Shown here piece by piece: positions 15,451 through 24,816 of a DNA stretch of 40,782 nt (positions are counted from its first letter, which is position 1; each line of letters starts with the position of its first letter). The DNA is from Microbacterium sp. (GTDB lineage: Bacteria; Actinomycetota; Actinomycetes; Actinomycetales; Microbacteriaceae). Where the stretch lies: the NCBI GenBank assembly GCA_002703245.1, contig NZTV01000026.1, positions 1 through 40,782 of the forward strand. Reading direction: 5' to 3'. Under the pieces are notes generated by a model. That model was not told where the DNA came from, did not search any database, and saw only the letters and a program-made list of their open reading frames with translations. Made by a program: the position numbers and the translations under genes.

Positions 15451-16008
15451 TCAGCGGCAGAGGGACCAGATGCCGGCGGCGGTGTCGCGGGCCGTGGATT
15501 GCGCGGCCTGGAGGTCTGGCCAGTAGCGGTCGTTCGGGTCGATGCGTAGCGCCTCGCCGGCTCCCGAGGCGACCAGCTCGAGGTTCACGAACGTGCCGTC
15601 CTCGGTCCACAGGTACAGCAGGACCCGGTCGTAGCGGTCGCGTTCCTCGTCGTCTCGGGTGGCCCAGACGGTGTCGCCCGCCGAGACCAGGGAGCGCAGC
15701 GCATCCGTGGCCTCGGCTCCACCGCACTCGAGGTCGGGGTACACCTCGGGGGTGTCCACGCCGATCAGGCGCACCGCCACGTCGGTGTCGACCGGGTCGC
15801 TTTCCGCCGGGGTCCAGGGCGGGGCCGTGCCCGGGAGCGGGCGGGCACGTACCGTGTCGCCGTCGACGACCTGTGTGACCTCGACCGCCACGGCGTCGGC
15901 TGGGGCTGTCACGGGTGTCGCCGCGGGCGACGTGGTGCATCCGGCGAGCACGCCGGAGATCGCGCACACGAACGCTCCCGTCGCGAGGCGGCGGGAGCGT
16001 CGGGTCAT
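15451..16008 (-). CDS. Thermonuclease-family (SNase-like) lipoprotein
   Basis: Predicted exported staphylococcal-nuclease-like enzyme of 185 residues that would cleave DNA or RNA at the cell surface. A lipoprotein signal peptide ends in the lipobox LAGC (Cys24). The SNase fold follows with VVDGDTV, RLIGVDTPEVYP and DRYDRVLLYLW, which carry the calcium-site Asp and catalytic Arg/Glu positions of the family. It lies downstream of the hexapeptide-repeat gene on the same strand but has its own candidate -10 (TAGGGT) 6 nt before ATG 16008, suggesting a leaderless transcript. Roles could include nucleotide scavenging or removal of extracellular DNA. Confidence 0.88.
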   Translation of the reverse strand: MTRRSRRLATGAFVCAISGVLAGCTTSPAATPVTAPADAVAVEVTQVVDGDTVRARPLPGTAPPWTPAESDPVDTDVAVRLIGVDTPEVYPDLECGGAEATDALRSLVSAGDTVWATRDDEERDRYDRVLLYLWTEDGTFVNLELVASGAGEALRIDPNDRYWPDLQAAQSTARDTAAGIWSLCR

Positions 16009-16014
16009 CCCTCG

Positions 16015-16020
16015 ACCCTA
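16015..16020 (-). promoter_or_regulatory. Candidate -10 (TAGGGT), leaderless nuclease gene
   Basis: TAGGGT on the minus strand, 6 nt before ATG 16008; identical in hexamer and spacing to the element in front of the DUF1304 gene. Confidence 0.45.
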
Positions 16021-16071
16021 TGCCGGGGGTGATCCATCCGCGGGGGTCCACGCCGCGGGGGATCTGCGAGG

Positions 16072-16479
16072 TCAGGCGGCCAGATGCAGGCCGCGTCGAT
16101 CGGTGGCGACGGTTTCGCCGGCGCCGATGCTCTCGTCGTCGCGGATGAGCGAGCCGACCTCGACGCGCGCACCGTTTCCGACGTGCGCGCGGATTCCGAT
16201 CTTCGCGCCGGCGCCGATCGCGGCGCCGGGACCGATGTGCGCCTGGGGGGCGATCTCGGCTTCGGGTCCGATCACGACATCGGACTCGACCCACGCGCCC
16301 CGGCCGACGTGCACGTTCGCGGCGATGCGGACTCCCGGTTCGACGTACGCCCCCGACTCGACGATCGCGGTCGGGTGCACTTTGGCGCCGTGCGCGATCA
16401 GGCCCCGGCCGTTGGCGTGCTTGCGGTAGCGCAGCGTCTCGCCGTGGTCGTTCTCGATGTCGACGTAGTTCTTACCCAC
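16072..16479 (-). CDS. Hexapeptide-repeat (left-handed beta-helix) protein
   Basis: The 135-residue protein has about eight hexapeptide turns (for example PTAIVESGAYVEPGVRIAAN and PGAAIGAGAKIGIRAHVGNG), the left-handed beta-helix of acyltransferases and gamma-carbonic anhydrases. It is shorter than typical acetyltransferases, has only the first helical coils, and no clear acyl-CoA catalytic His is assignable, so enzymatic activity is uncertain. The start is GTG 16479, supported by GAGGAGGGG about 5 nt upstream. The nuclease gene is 63 bp downstream. The divergent YitT gene begins 162 bp away. Confidence 0.75.
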   Translation of the reverse strand: MGKNYVDIENDHGETLRYRKHANGRGLIAHGAKVHPTAIVESGAYVEPGVRIAANVHVGRGAWVESDVVIGPEAEIAPQAHIGPGAAIGAGAKIGIRAHVGNGARVEVGSLIRDDESIGAGETVATDRRGLHLAA

Positions 16480-16491
16480 AGTCCCCTCCTC

Positions 16492-16508
16492 TGACGTCTG
16501 TTGACGTC
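16492..16508. promoter_or_regulatory. Two TGACGTC sites 10 bp apart
   Basis: TGACGTC at 16492-16498 and 16502-16508, one helical turn apart, 13-29 bp upstream of the GTG start of the hexapeptide-repeat gene. They could form a tandem operator; chance is also plausible in G+C-rich DNA. Confidence 0.25.
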
Positions 16509-16629
16509 GGATACAGGTACAACTTCCTTGATTGTCTATTCATTCCCCCGGATCCACCGATTCGGATGCACCGGGTTGACATCTTTTGTTCGGTGCGGCA
16601 TACGGATCGGATGGGACCGGGCCGTCGGT

Positions 16630-16635
16630 GACAAT
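16630..16635 (+). promoter_or_regulatory. Candidate -10 (GACAAT) of the YitT-family gene
   Basis: GACAAT lies 6 nt before GTG 16642. A TTGACA hexamer is also present upstream (16576-16581), but 17 bp later there is only CATACG, so two alternative promoters are possible. Confidence 0.35.
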
Positions 16636-16641
16636 GGGAGC

Positions 16642-17310
16642 GTGACGAGCGAACCGATCGACGATCCCGACGCGCCCCGTGCGGCCACCGGCCCCTCCCT
16701 CGTCTTCGATGACCAGAGCACGCAGCACTCGTGGGCCGAGGACGTACTCGGCATCCTCACCGGGACCTTCGTCGCCTCCCTCGGTCTGTTCCTGCTCCAG
16801 TCGGCCGGTTCTGTCACCGGGGGGACCGCGGGGCTCTCCCTGCTTCTGGGCTACGCGACGACGTGGCCGTTCTGGCTGTTGTTCGCCGTGATCAATCTGC
16901 CGTTCGCGGTCTTGGCGGTGTGGCAGCGCGGGTGGAGCTTCACGGTGCGCACGGCGATCTCGATCGGCCTGGTGTCGGGGTGGTCGATCGTGCATCAGTC
17001 GATGGTCGTACTCGACTCCCTCAACGCGGTCTACGGCACGCTCGGGGGAAACCTCCTGGCCGGTGTGGGGCTGCTCATCCTGTTCCGCCACCGCGCGAGT
17101 CTCGGGGGCGTCAACATCGTGGCGCTCATCGTGCAGGATCGCTGGGGCTTCCGGGCGGGGTGGACGATGATGATCTTCGACGTGATGATCATCGCGTCGG
17201 CGCTCCTGGTCGTCCCGTTGTGGAGTGTGCTCCTCAGCGCCGTGGGCGCGGTGGTGCTGAACCTCGTCCTGGCACTGAACCATCGCCCCGGCCGGTACAT
17301 CGGTCACTGA
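16642..17310 (+). CDS. YitT-family membrane protein
   Basis: Integral membrane protein of 222 residues with five to six hydrophobic helices and the N-terminal family-like segment LGILTGTFVASLGLFLLQSAGSVTGGTAGLSLLL. A second signature-like segment is FRHRASLGGVNIVALIVQDRWGFRAGW. The YitT/DUF161 group is widespread and its transported substrate, if any, is unknown. The start is GTG 16642, chosen because an upstream extension has no ATG near a promoter and GACAAT sits 6 nt before it. It is convergent with the nei-type gene, 45 bp away; that gap has repeated GCCGGGG motifs but only a weak stem. Confidence 0.82.
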   Translation: MTSEPIDDPDAPRAATGPSLVFDDQSTQHSWAEDVLGILTGTFVASLGLFLLQSAGSVTGGTAGLSLLLGYATTWPFWLLFAVINLPFAVLAVWQRGWSFTVRTAISIGLVSGWSIVHQSMVVLDSLNAVYGTLGGNLLAGVGLLILFRHRASLGGVNIVALIVQDRWGFRAGWTMMIFDVMIIASALLVVPLWSVLLSAVGAVVLNLVLALNHRPGRYIGH

Positions 17311-17355
17311 GGATGCCGGGACGGCGTCGGGGCGGCGCCGGGGTGGTGCCGGGGA

Positions 17356-18129
17356 TCAGGTCTGGCAGCGCGGACACCAGAACGTGATGCGTTCGGACGT
17401 GGGGTCGGCGCCCATCTGACCGCCCTCGATGAGGGTGCCGCACCGGCGGCACGCGCGTCCTTCCCGGCGGTAGACCCAGGTCGAGCGGCCCGGTCGGGTG
17501 TCACCGGTGAACGTACGGCCCGCTCGATCGCGGTTGGCGCGGATCATGCGTGCACCGAGGTCGAGGAGCGCCGGTGTGTCGACCTCGGGCGCGGGGGTGG
17601 TCGGCAGGACGCCGCGCACGAAGAGGATCTCATTGGCGTATTCGTTGCCGAACCCCGCGACGTTGCGTTGATCGAGGAGGGCGACATGGATCGATCGGGT
17701 GTCCACAGACAGGCGCCGTGCGGCCTCTCCCGCGTCCCAGGCGGGGCTGAGGGGGTCGGGTCCGAGGTGGCCGACGAGGGTGTCCTCCTGATCGGTGGGG
17801 ACGACCGCGATGTCGGCGAGGTCGAAGCCGACCGTGTCGTGGGTGAGGGTGCCGAGCACGGCGCGTGCCTTGTGGCCGGGCTTGCGCCATCGCCCGCCAC
17901 GATCGTAGACGTGCCACTCGCCCTCCATCTTCAGATGGGTGTGGAGGGTCCAGCCGTCGATCCGGTGGAGCAGATGCTTGCCGCGTGGGACGACCTCCCG
18001 CACCGTGCCGCCGGTGAGGTCGACGTTCGCGACGCGGGGCACGCGCAGGTCGAAGCGCGCGAGCTCGCGCCCCTCGAGCACGTCGGCGAGGCGTCGGGCG
18101 GCGCGGAAGACGGTGTCGCCCTCAGGCAT
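17356..18129 (-). CDS. Fpg/Nei-family DNA glycosylase (endonuclease VIII-like)
   Basis: Base-excision repair glycosylase/AP lyase of 257 residues. It begins MPEGDTV, giving the catalytic Pro2 (Schiff base) and Glu3. A helix-two-turn-helix region around NVAGFGNEYANEILF and a C-terminal zinc finger (CRRC...CPRC, with 16 residues between the Cys pairs) are present. The PEGDT start is typical of Nei2-type enzymes in actinobacteria rather than Fpg (PELPE). It lies 35 bp downstream of the Lhr helicase gene on the same strand, an arrangement consistent with a shared DNA-repair role. Substrate preference (oxidised pyrimidines) is inferred from the family. Confidence 0.92.
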   Translation of the reverse strand: MPEGDTVFRAARRLADVLEGRELARFDLRVPRVANVDLTGGTVREVVPRGKHLLHRIDGWTLHTHLKMEGEWHVYDRGGRWRKPGHKARAVLGTLTHDTVGFDLADIAVVPTDQEDTLVGHLGPDPLSPAWDAGEAARRLSVDTRSIHVALLDQRNVAGFGNEYANEILFVRGVLPTTPAPEVDTPALLDLGARMIRANRDRAGRTFTGDTRPGRSTWVYRREGRACRRCGTLIEGGQMGADPTSERITFWCPRCQT

Positions 18130-18164
18130 CGGCGGAGGGGGCCGGTGAACGGAGCGTGCCACCC

Positions 18165-21100
18165 TCAGGCATGGGTGGATTCCCGCCGGGCGTCTCCGAC
18201 CGTGTTTCGTCGCAACGTCAGACCCCGCGGGGACTCGACGAAACCGGCGCTGCGCAGGGCTCGGCCGAGCGCGGTCCCGTAGACGAAGGCGCCGTTGACC
18301 TGCTCGATCGTGAGGGTGTCGAGCCGGCGCCGGCGGGCGGTTCCGGCGAGATCGGACGCGGCGGCCCCCAGCGCGTCTTCGTCGTCGGTGAACACCAGCG
18401 CGGTCTTGCCGCCCCGCTCCAGATACAGCGCGAGGTCGCCGTCGACGAGTACGACGAGGCCACCGGCCTTGCGGCCGGGCCGGTGCGACACCTCGGCCAG
18501 CGCGGGCCAGGGAAGTGCGGCGCCGTAGGGGTTCGCCGGATCGGTGGCGGCGAGGGTCACGGTCGTCCGCGGGGGCGGGTCGGCGAGTGCGGCGAACTCC
18601 CGGATGCGGTCGACGGTCGCCGACGCCGCAAACTGCGCTGCTCCGAGCTTTTCGATGACATAGCCACGCCGACAGTGTCCGGCCTCTTCGAACCCCGCGA
18701 GCACGCGATACACCTGCGCGAAGCCACCCGGTACGCCCTCGGACTGGACGGAACCGCGCGTGACGACACCGTAGCGGTCCAGCAGCAGGCTTGCGGCGGC
18801 CGTCGAGCGAAGCGCCGCATCCGGTTCGAGGTCGGGGACGAGTGACCATCGACCGCCGATGGCCGGTGGTCGCGGCGGGGTGGATGCGGACACCCGCGGG
18901 AGGGTCGCCCCGCGGTACATCCGTGAGCGTGGCGTCTTGCGGGAGACCCGATGTGCTTGTGACCCCCCGGCCACGAGCGTGCGGACGGGGCCGAAGGTGT
19001 CGTTGGTCACGCGCCCGGCCCACGTCAGGCGCCAGAGCGCGTCGATGACGGACTGTTCGTTCTCGGCGGCCGTGAGGGATGCGAGCTGCGCCGCGAAGTA
19101 CGCGCCGCCGGCGCCGAGCACGTCGACGACGCGGGCGTCGAGGGAGCCTTCGGCGATCTCGAGCTCGTCGCGGGTGAGCGTCAAGGGCGCGGCGTCGGCG
19201 GGGTGGAACGCGATCCAGCCGTCGCGTCCCGGGAGGGCACCGTGGCCGGTCCAGACGACTTCGCCGGAGGCGGTGAGCTCGTCGAGCATCGCCGGTGCGT
19301 AGTCGTGCACGCGCGAGGGCAGGATGAGCGACTCCCATGCGCTGGCCGGTGCGGGCACGCCGGCGAGTTGTTCGATGGCCGCCGCGAGGCCGTCGATGCC
19401 CTCCAGCGGGCGGTTGATGTGCTGCCAGACGGGGAGGAACCGCGCGAAAGCCTCCGGCGGCACCGGTTCGACGCTGCCGCGGATGGCCGCGAGGGATCGC
19501 ATGCGCAGTCGACGCAACACCTCGCTGTCGCACCACTCCGTCTCCTCGCGTCCACCGACCCCGTCGCGTGAGGTGCCGGCGGGGAGGAAGAACCCGCTGG
19601 AGACACGCCCCTGCCCCTCGAGACGCTGCAGGGTGTGGCGCGCGACGGCGACCCCGACGCCGAGGCGTTCGGCGAGGGCGTCGGCGGTGAAGGGGCCGTG
19701 GGTGCGCGCATAGCGGGCGACGAGGTCGCCGAGGGGGTCGGGGAGCGGTTCCAGGAACGCGTTCGGGATCCCGACGGGGAGCGCCGCGCCGAGGCCGTCG
19801 CGCAGGCGCCCGGCGTCTTCGATGGCGGCCACGCGGGCTGCGCCGGCGATGGTCACCCGGATCGCCCTGCGGGCATCGACGAGGTCGCCGAGGAGTCCGG
19901 CCGCGGTGCTCTCCGTCGCCGAGGCATCGTCGTCGGTCGTCTCGAGGCGTTCGGCGACCTCGCGGGCGTCGAGGGGGCCGAGGATCCGGAGCAGGTCGGC
20001 GACGCCCTCGACGCCGCGCACGCGTCTGTCGGGGGCGAGCTTCTGCGCTTCCCGCTCGAACCGGGCGATCACCTCGGGGTCGAGGAGCTCGCGCATCTCG
20101 ACCTTGCCGAGGAGCTCCGAGAGCAGGGCGGGGTCGACCGCGAGCGCCGCGGCGCGACGTTCGGCCAGGGGGGAGTCGCCCTCGTACATGAACGCGCCGA
20201 CATATCCGAAGAGAAGGTCGCGCGCGTAGGGCGAGGGTTGGCTCGTCGTCGTCTCGACCAGGCGGATGCTGCGGTCGCCGATCTTGCGGGCGACACGCAG
20301 GAGCGCGGGGACGTCGTAGACGTCCTGCAGCACCTCGCGGAGCGTTTCGAGGATGATCGGGAACGTCGGATGGCGGCGGGCCACTTCGAGCAGCTGCGCG
20401 GAGCGTTGGCGCTGTTGCCACAGCGGGCTGCGCCGGGTGGGGTTCATCCGTGGCATGAGCAGGGCGCGCGCGGCGCATTCGCGGAAGCGTGAGGCGAACA
20501 GCGCCGACCCGCCCACCTCGTCGGTGACGAGTTGCTCGAGTTCGTCCGGTTCGAAGACGAAGAGGTCGGCGCCGGGCGGCTCTGTGGCGGCGTCGGGGAG
20601 GCGCGCGATGATGCCGTCGTCGCTCGCCACAGCCGCGCCCTCGACGCCGAGACGCTCTCGAATCCGGGCGTTGACGGCCAGTGCCCACGGGGAGTGCACT
20701 TTCATGCCGTACGGGGAATGCAGGATCACCCGCCAGTCGCCGACTTCGTCACGACTGCGTTCGACGGTGAGGGTGCGGTCGGTGGGGATGCTGCCGGTCG
20801 CCTCCCGCTGCTCGGCGAGGTAGGTGAGGAGGTTCTCGATGGCGGAGGCGTCGAGGCCCGCATCGCCGAGGCGCGCTTCGGCCTTCTCGCGTTTCGCGTC
20901 CGAGAGCTGGCGCGCCATGCTGCCGAGCGCTTCGCCGAGCTCGGCGGGGCGGCCCAGGCCGTCGCCATGCCAGAACGGGAGCTTTCCGGGCTGGCCGAAG
21001 GCGGGGAGGACGTTGACGCGGTCGTGGGTGATCTCCACGATGCGCCAGCTGGTCGTGCCGAGGGTGAACACGTCGTTGACGCGAGACTCGTAGACCATCT

Positions 21101-23015
21101 CCTCGTCGAGCTCGCCGACGCGGGCGTTGCGGGTCTCCCCGGCGACGAAGACGCCGAACAGGCCGCGGTCGGGAATCGTGCCGCCGCTCGTGACGGCGAT
21201 GCGCTGCGCCCCGGGACGCCCCGTGAGCGTGCCCTTGTCGCGATCCCACACCACCCGGGGTCGGAGCTCGGCGAACTCATCCGAGGGGAACCGGCCGGCC
21301 AACAGGTCGAGCGTGGCTTCGTAGGCCGAGCGCGGGAGGGTGCGGAAGGGGGCGCTGCGCCGCACCGTCTCGAACCAGCCCTCCACATCGATCTCGCCCC
21401 GGGCGGCGGCGGCCACGGTCTGCTGCGCGAGGATGTCGAGCGGGTTCTGGGGCACGGCGATCGACTCGATCTGCCCGGCGAGCATGCGCTCGGTCACGAT
21501 CGCGGTGTGAAGGACGTCGGCACGGTGTTTGGGGAACAGGGCCGCGCGGCTGACCTCCCCCACCTGGTGCCCGGCGCGCCCGACGCGTTGCAGGCCGGAG
21601 GCGGCCGAGGGGGGCGCTTCGACCTGGATGACGAGGTCGACGGCGCCCATGTCGATACCGAGTTCGAGGCTGCTGGTGGCCACGACGCAGCGGAGAGCCC
21701 CGGACTTCAGTTCTTCCTCGACCTGTGCGCGCTGCTCTTTCGACACGGATCCGTGGTGCGCTTTCGCGAGCGCCGGCGCCGCGCCGGAGGACACGCCCGC
21801 CTGCGCCATCATCTCGGCGGGGATGCGGGCCGGTCCGGCAGAACCCGGCGGGCCGGACGGCGGCGCATCCTGCGAGGGGGTGTCGAGTCCGAGACGATCG
21901 GCGTAGATCTCGTTCAGGCGCCCGGTGAGACGCTCGCCCAGGCGGCGGGAGTTGACGAAAACGATCGTGGATCGATGGTCGAGGATGCGGTCGACGATCG
22001 CCTCTTCGACATGCGGCCAGACCGACCCGGTCATCTCGGTGTTCTCCGCGCCGGAGGTGGCGCCCGCCGCGGATGTGCCGCCCGACCCGTCGCCGAACCA
22101 GTCCTCATCGATGGGTGACCCGTCCAGGTCCGCGGCGTTCCGGTCGCCATCGTGCCCCGCGCGAGCCGGTCCGGGGGCGGGGGGCGGGTTGAGCATGTCT
22201 TCGACGGGAACGACGACCTTGAGTTCGAACTGCTTCGACGCCCGGGGAGCGACGATCTCGACCGGTTCGGATCCGCCGAGGAAGCGAGCGACCTCGTCGA
22301 GGGGACGCACGGTCGCAGACAGCCCGATGCGTTGCGCGGGAGCCGCATCGGGGGAGTGCTCGCGGCGGAGCGCGTCGAGGCGTTCGAGGCTGACGGCGAG
22401 GTGCGCTCCGCGTTTGGTCGCCGCGACCGCGTGGACCTCGTCGAGGATGACCGTGTGCACGTCGCGGAGCGTCTGTCCCGCCTGGCTGGTGAGCATGAGG
22501 TACAGCGACTCGGGCGTGGTGATGAGGATGTCCGGCGGCGACGCGACGAGTTTGCGCCGGTCGGCGGAGGAGGTGTCGCCGGAGCGGACGCCGACCGACA
22601 CGTCCGGCACCGGGATTCCCAGGCGCCGGGCGGACTGCCCGATCCCCACGAGAGGTGAGCGCAGGTTGCGCTCGACGTCGACGCCGAGCGCCTTCAAGGG
22701 CGAGATGTAGAGGATACGGGGGCCGGGTGGCGGCGCGGCGTCGGAGCCTGCGCGGGGGCGTCTCACGCCGCGAGCTCGTCCCGGCTCCCCGCCGGAATCC
22801 GGCGCGCGGCCCTCCCGGAACACACGGTCGATGGCCCACAGGAACGCCGACAGCGTCTTCCCCGACCCGGTGGGCGCGACGACGAGGGCGTGCTTGCCGT
22901 GCGAGATCGCCTCCCACGCGCCGCACTGTGCGTCGGTCGGGCGCGCGAAAGCTCCGCGGAACCAGTCCTGCGTGGCAGGGCCGAACCGCTCGAGCACGTC
23001 GCCGGAGCCAGCCAT
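18165..23015 (-). CDS. lhr: Large ATP-dependent DNA helicase Lhr
   Basis: Superfamily 2 3'-to-5' DNA/RNA helicase of 1616 residues, somewhat longer than mycobacterial Lhr (about 1500). Motifs are visible: Q-motif-like region with RPTDAQ, Walker A PTGSGKT (48-54), ITTPESLY, DEVH (Walker B) in ILDEVHAVAATKRGAHL, and motif VI QRVGRAGHQVGE. The Lhr core winged-helix region and a long C-terminal Lhr-CTD follow. Low-complexity insertions rich in Gly, Pro and Ala occur after the first ATPase motif and near residues 260-330. ATG 23015 is chosen because the conserved sequence begins there and CATGAT lies 6 nt upstream. The neighbouring Nei-type glycosylase supports a repair function, such as dealing with interstrand crosslinks or oxidative damage. 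Confidence 0.94.
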   Translation of the reverse strand: MAGSGDVLERFGPATQDWFRGAFARPTDAQCGAWEAISHGKHALVVAPTGSGKTLSAFLWAIDRVFREGRAPDSGGEPGRARGVRRPRAGSDAAPPPGPRILYISPLKALGVDVERNLRSPLVGIGQSARRLGIPVPDVSVGVRSGDTSSADRRKLVASPPDILITTPESLYLMLTSQAGQTLRDVHTVILDEVHAVAATKRGAHLAVSLERLDALRREHSPDAAPAQRIGLSATVRPLDEVARFLGGSEPVEIVAPRASKQFELKVVVPVEDMLNPPPAPGPARAGHDGDRNAADLDGSPIDEDWFGDGSGGTSAAGATSGAENTEMTGSVWPHVEEAIVDRILDHRSTIVFVNSRRLGERLTGRLNEIYADRLGLDTPSQDAPPSGPPGSAGPARIPAEMMAQAGVSSGAAPALAKAHHGSVSKEQRAQVEEELKSGALRCVVATSSLELGIDMGAVDLVIQVEAPPSAASGLQRVGRAGHQVGEVSRAALFPKHRADVLHTAIVTERMLAGQIESIAVPQNPLDILAQQTVAAAARGEIDVEGWFETVRRSAPFRTLPRSAYEATLDLLAGRFPSDEFAELRPRVVWDRDKGTLTGRPGAQRIAVTSGGTIPDRGLFGVFVAGETRNARVGELDEEMVYESRVNDVFTLGTTSWRIVEITHDRVNVLPAFGQPGKLPFWHGDGLGRPAELGEALGSMARQLSDAKREKAEARLGDAGLDASAIENLLTYLAEQREATGSIPTDRTLTVERSRDEVGDWRVILHSPYGMKVHSPWALAVNARIRERLGVEGAAVASDDGIIARLPDAATEPPGADLFVFEPDELEQLVTDEVGGSALFASRFRECAARALLMPRMNPTRRSPLWQQRQRSAQLLEVARRHPTFPIILETLREVLQDVYDVPALLRVARKIGDRSIRLVETTTSQPSPYARDLLFGYVGAFMYEGDSPLAERRAAALAVDPALLSELLGKVEMRELLDPEVIARFEREAQKLAPDRRVRGVEGVADLLRILGPLDAREVAERLETTDDDASATESTAAGLLGDLVDARRAIRVTIAGAARVAAIEDAGRLRDGLGAALPVGIPNAFLEPLPDPLGDLVARYARTHGPFTADALAERLGVGVAVARHTLQRLEGQGRVSSGFFLPAGTSRDGVGGREETEWCDSEVLRRLRMRSLAAIRGSVEPVPPEAFARFLPVWQHINRPLEGIDGLAAAIEQLAGVPAPASAWESLILPSRVHDYAPAMLDELTASGEVVWTGHGALPGRDGWIAFHPADAAPLTLTRDELEIAEGSLDARVVDVLGAGGAYFAAQLASLTAAENEQSVIDALWRLTWAGRVTNDTFGPVRTLVAGGSQAHRVSRKTPRSRMYRGATLPRVSASTPPRPPAIGGRWSLVPDLEPDAALRSTAAASLLLDRYGVVTRGSVQSEGVPGGFAQVYRVLAGFEEAGHCRRGYVIEKLGAAQFAASATVDRIREFAALADPPPRTTVTLAATDPANPYGAALPWPALAEVSHRPGRKAGGLVVLVDGDLALYLERGGKTALVFTDDEDALGAAASDLAGTARRRRLDTLTIEQVNGAFVYGTALGRALRSAGFVESPRGLTLRRNTVGDARRESTHA

Positions 23016-23021
23016 CCCCCC

Positions 23022-23027
23022 ATCATG
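23022..23027 (-). promoter_or_regulatory. Candidate -10 (CATGAT) of lhr
   Basis: CATGAT on the minus strand, 6 nt (all G) before ATG 23015; the G run could alternatively serve as a ribosome binding site. Confidence 0.3.
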
Positions 23028-23075
23028 CTCGCTGCCGCCGACATCGGCGCGGGCTTGCGCGGGACGTCCTCGCCG

Positions 23076-23096
23076 CCCCGCGAGCATGCGGCGGGG
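23076..23096. terminator. Hairpin after the ABC-F gene
   Basis: CCCCGC / GCGGGG with a 9-nt loop, 13 bp past the ABC-F stop and before lhr on the same strand. Weak candidate terminator without T tract. Confidence 0.3.
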
Positions 23097-23108
23097 TGGC
23101 AGGTGTCC

Positions 23109-24776
23109 TCATCGCTGCGCGATCATCCCGTCGCGCAGCTCGAGGGTGAGGTCGATGTCGAGGCGGGCGAGGAAGGCGTCGTCATGGCTGACGACGAGGA
23201 CGGCGCCGCGGTAGGCCGAGAGGGCGTCGACGAGCTGGTCGACGGTGTCGAGGTCGAGGTTGTTCGTCGGCTCGTCCAGGACCAGCAGCTGCGGAGCGGG
23301 ATCGGCCAACAGCAGACGCGCCAGGGCGACGCGGAACCTTTCCCCGCCGGACAACGTGCTGACGGGGCGCTCCACCGTCGCACCGCGGAGCAGGAACCGC
23401 GCGAGACGGTTCCGCACCTCCGCGGGCGGCACCCCGGGGGCCGCCATGCGGACGTTCTCGAGCACGCTCGCGTCGTCGGCGAGACCGTCGACGCGCTGCG
23501 GCAGGTACCCGACCTGCGCTGTGTGGGAGACAGCCGGCAGCGGCGATCTCGACTGTCGGCAACTCCTTCGATCCGGACGATCTGCGCCGGGATCGGGCGT
23601 ATCAGCTGATTGCCGATCCGGATAGGAGGAGTTCGCGACGAGGCGTTCGAGCAGCGTGGTCTTTCCGGCACCGTTCGGCCCGATGAGGGCCACACGCTCG
23701 GGGCCCTGGATCGTCCACGTGCGCTCGCCGTCGGTGAGCGAGGCGATCCGTCGGCTCGCGGCAACTCCGGGGTCGGGGAGGTCGATCCGGATGCCGGCGT
23801 CGTCGCGCACGCGTCGCTCGGCGGCGTCGAGTGCGGCACGCGCCTGCGACTCCTTGACCGCCGATTCCACCCGGAGCCGCCCCGCGGACTCCTGCGCGGA
23901 GCGCTTTCGTGCGCCGGCGACGATCTTCGGCACACGTCGCTCGAGCTCGGCCCGCCGTCCGTACGCGCGGCGCCTCGCGATCGTCGTCTCGGCCTCGATG
24001 CGCTGGCGTCGTTCGCGGCGCAACGCGCTCGCGGCCGTGGCCTCCGCCTGGCGGGCGGCGCCCTGTTCCGCGTCGAGCCAGGCCCGCCAGCTCGAGTAGG
24101 GGCCGCCGAACACGGTCAACGTGCCGTCGTGCAGTTCCGCGGTGTCGTCCATGAGCTCAAGCAACCCGACGTCATGGCTGACGACGACGAGCGTTCCCCG
24201 CCACGCCGTCACCAGACGCGCGAGTCGCTCCCGCGCACCCCTGTCGAGGTTGTTGGTCGGCTCGTCGAGCAGGGTGATCTCCGGGGCGCGCAGCCGGATG
24301 CCGGCGATCGCGGCCAAGACGGCCTCGCCGCCGGAGAGCTCGCCGACGGTCCGGTCGAGCGTGTCGGGCGGCAGACCCGCCTCGGCGAGGACCACGTGCG
24401 CCCGCGCTTCGACGTCCCACGCGTCGCCGACCGCGTCGAAGTGCCGCGGATCGACGTCGCCGGATTCGATCGCGCGCGCCGCGGTGAGCGGCTCGCGGAT
24501 CCCCAACAGGTCGGCGACCGGTCTGGTGGTGTCGAGCGTCAGCTGCTGCGGCAAGCGCGCGACGTCGCCGACGGCGGTGACGGTGCCGGATGTGGGCATC
24601 AGGTCTCCGGAGATCAGACGCAGCAGTGTCGATTTTCCCGAGCCGTTGCGGCCGACCAGTCCGGTGCGGCCCTCGCCGATCGCGCCGGACAGCCCGTCGA
24701 GTGCGGGTGTGCCGTCCGGCCAGTGGAAGGAGAGGCGATCGAAGACGACCGCGGAAGTGCGTGCGGCGGTGGGCAT
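23109..24776 (-). CDS. ABC-F family ATPase (ribosome-associated)
   Basis: Cytosolic protein of 555 residues with two ABC ATPase domains and no membrane segments, the ABC-F layout. These proteins act on the ribosomal E site in translation rescue or antibiotic protection. Domain 1 has GRNGSGKST (42-50), LSGGE and [11 protein letters not shown] charged linker (about 230-320, Arg/Ala/Glu-rich) follows. Domain 2 has GPNGAGKTT (about 364-372), [16 protein letters not shown] and [14 protein letters not shown]. Between Walker A and the Q-loop of domain 2 (residues about 380-408) there is an extra Arg/Asp/Ser-rich segment encoded by a palindromic stretch (23555-23639). The leader of about 150 nt contains two hairpins, so attenuation is possible. 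Whether it confers drug resistance cannot be told from sequence. Confidence 0.9.
   Translation of the reverse strand: MPTAARTSAVVFDRLSFHWPDGTPALDGLSGAIGEGRTGLVGRNGSGKSTLLRLISGDLMPTSGTVTAVGDVARLPQQLTLDTTRPVADLLGIREPLTAARAIESGDVDPRHFDAVGDAWDVEARAHVVLAEAGLPPDTLDRTVGELSGGEAVLAAIAGIRLRAPEITLLDEPTNNLDRGARERLARLVTAWRGTLVVVSHDVGLLELMDDTAELHDGTLTVFGGPYSSWRAWLDAEQGAARQAEATAASALRRERRQRIEAETTIARRRAYGRRAELERRVPKIVAGARKRSAQESAGRLRVESAVKESQARAALDAAERRVRDDAGIRIDLPDPGVAASRRIASLTDGERTWTIQGPERVALIGPNGAGKTTLLERLVANSSYPDRQSADTPDPGADRPDRRSCRQSRSPLPAVSHTAQVGYLPQRVDGLADDASVLENVRMAAPGVPPAEVRNRLARFLLRGATVERPVSTLSGGERFRVALARLLLADPAPQLLVLDEPTNNLDLDTVDQLVDALSAYRGAVLVVSHDDAFLARLDIDLTLELRDGMIAQR
23555..23639. repeat. Palindromic element inserted within the ABC-F coding region
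   Basis: Imperfect terminal inverted repeats, 23555-23577 and 23617-23633/39, match at 19 of 23 positions (core AACTCCT / AGGAGTT and ATCCGGA / TCCGGAT). An inner GGATCGG / CCGATCC pair also occurs. It encodes about 28 residues that interrupt a segment normally about 20 residues shorter in ABC-F domain 2. The frame is kept open. Confidence 0.6.
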
Positions 24777-24816
24777 GAAGACCCTCTCGGTGTCGGCGTG
24801 GGGCGCTGACAGCCGG

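Noticed and set aside
16576..16604. TTGACA with CATACG at 17 bp as the main promoter of the YitT gene
   Set aside because: The -35 is perfect but the -10 matches at only three of six positions; the GACAAT element next to the start is at least as likely.
17356..20688. Long minus-strand open frame overlapping lhr in another frame, reading through into the glycosylase
   Set aside because: The part upstream of 18129 is Arg/Pro/Ala-rich out-of-frame sequence within lhr; only the PEGDT-starting C-terminal part is real.
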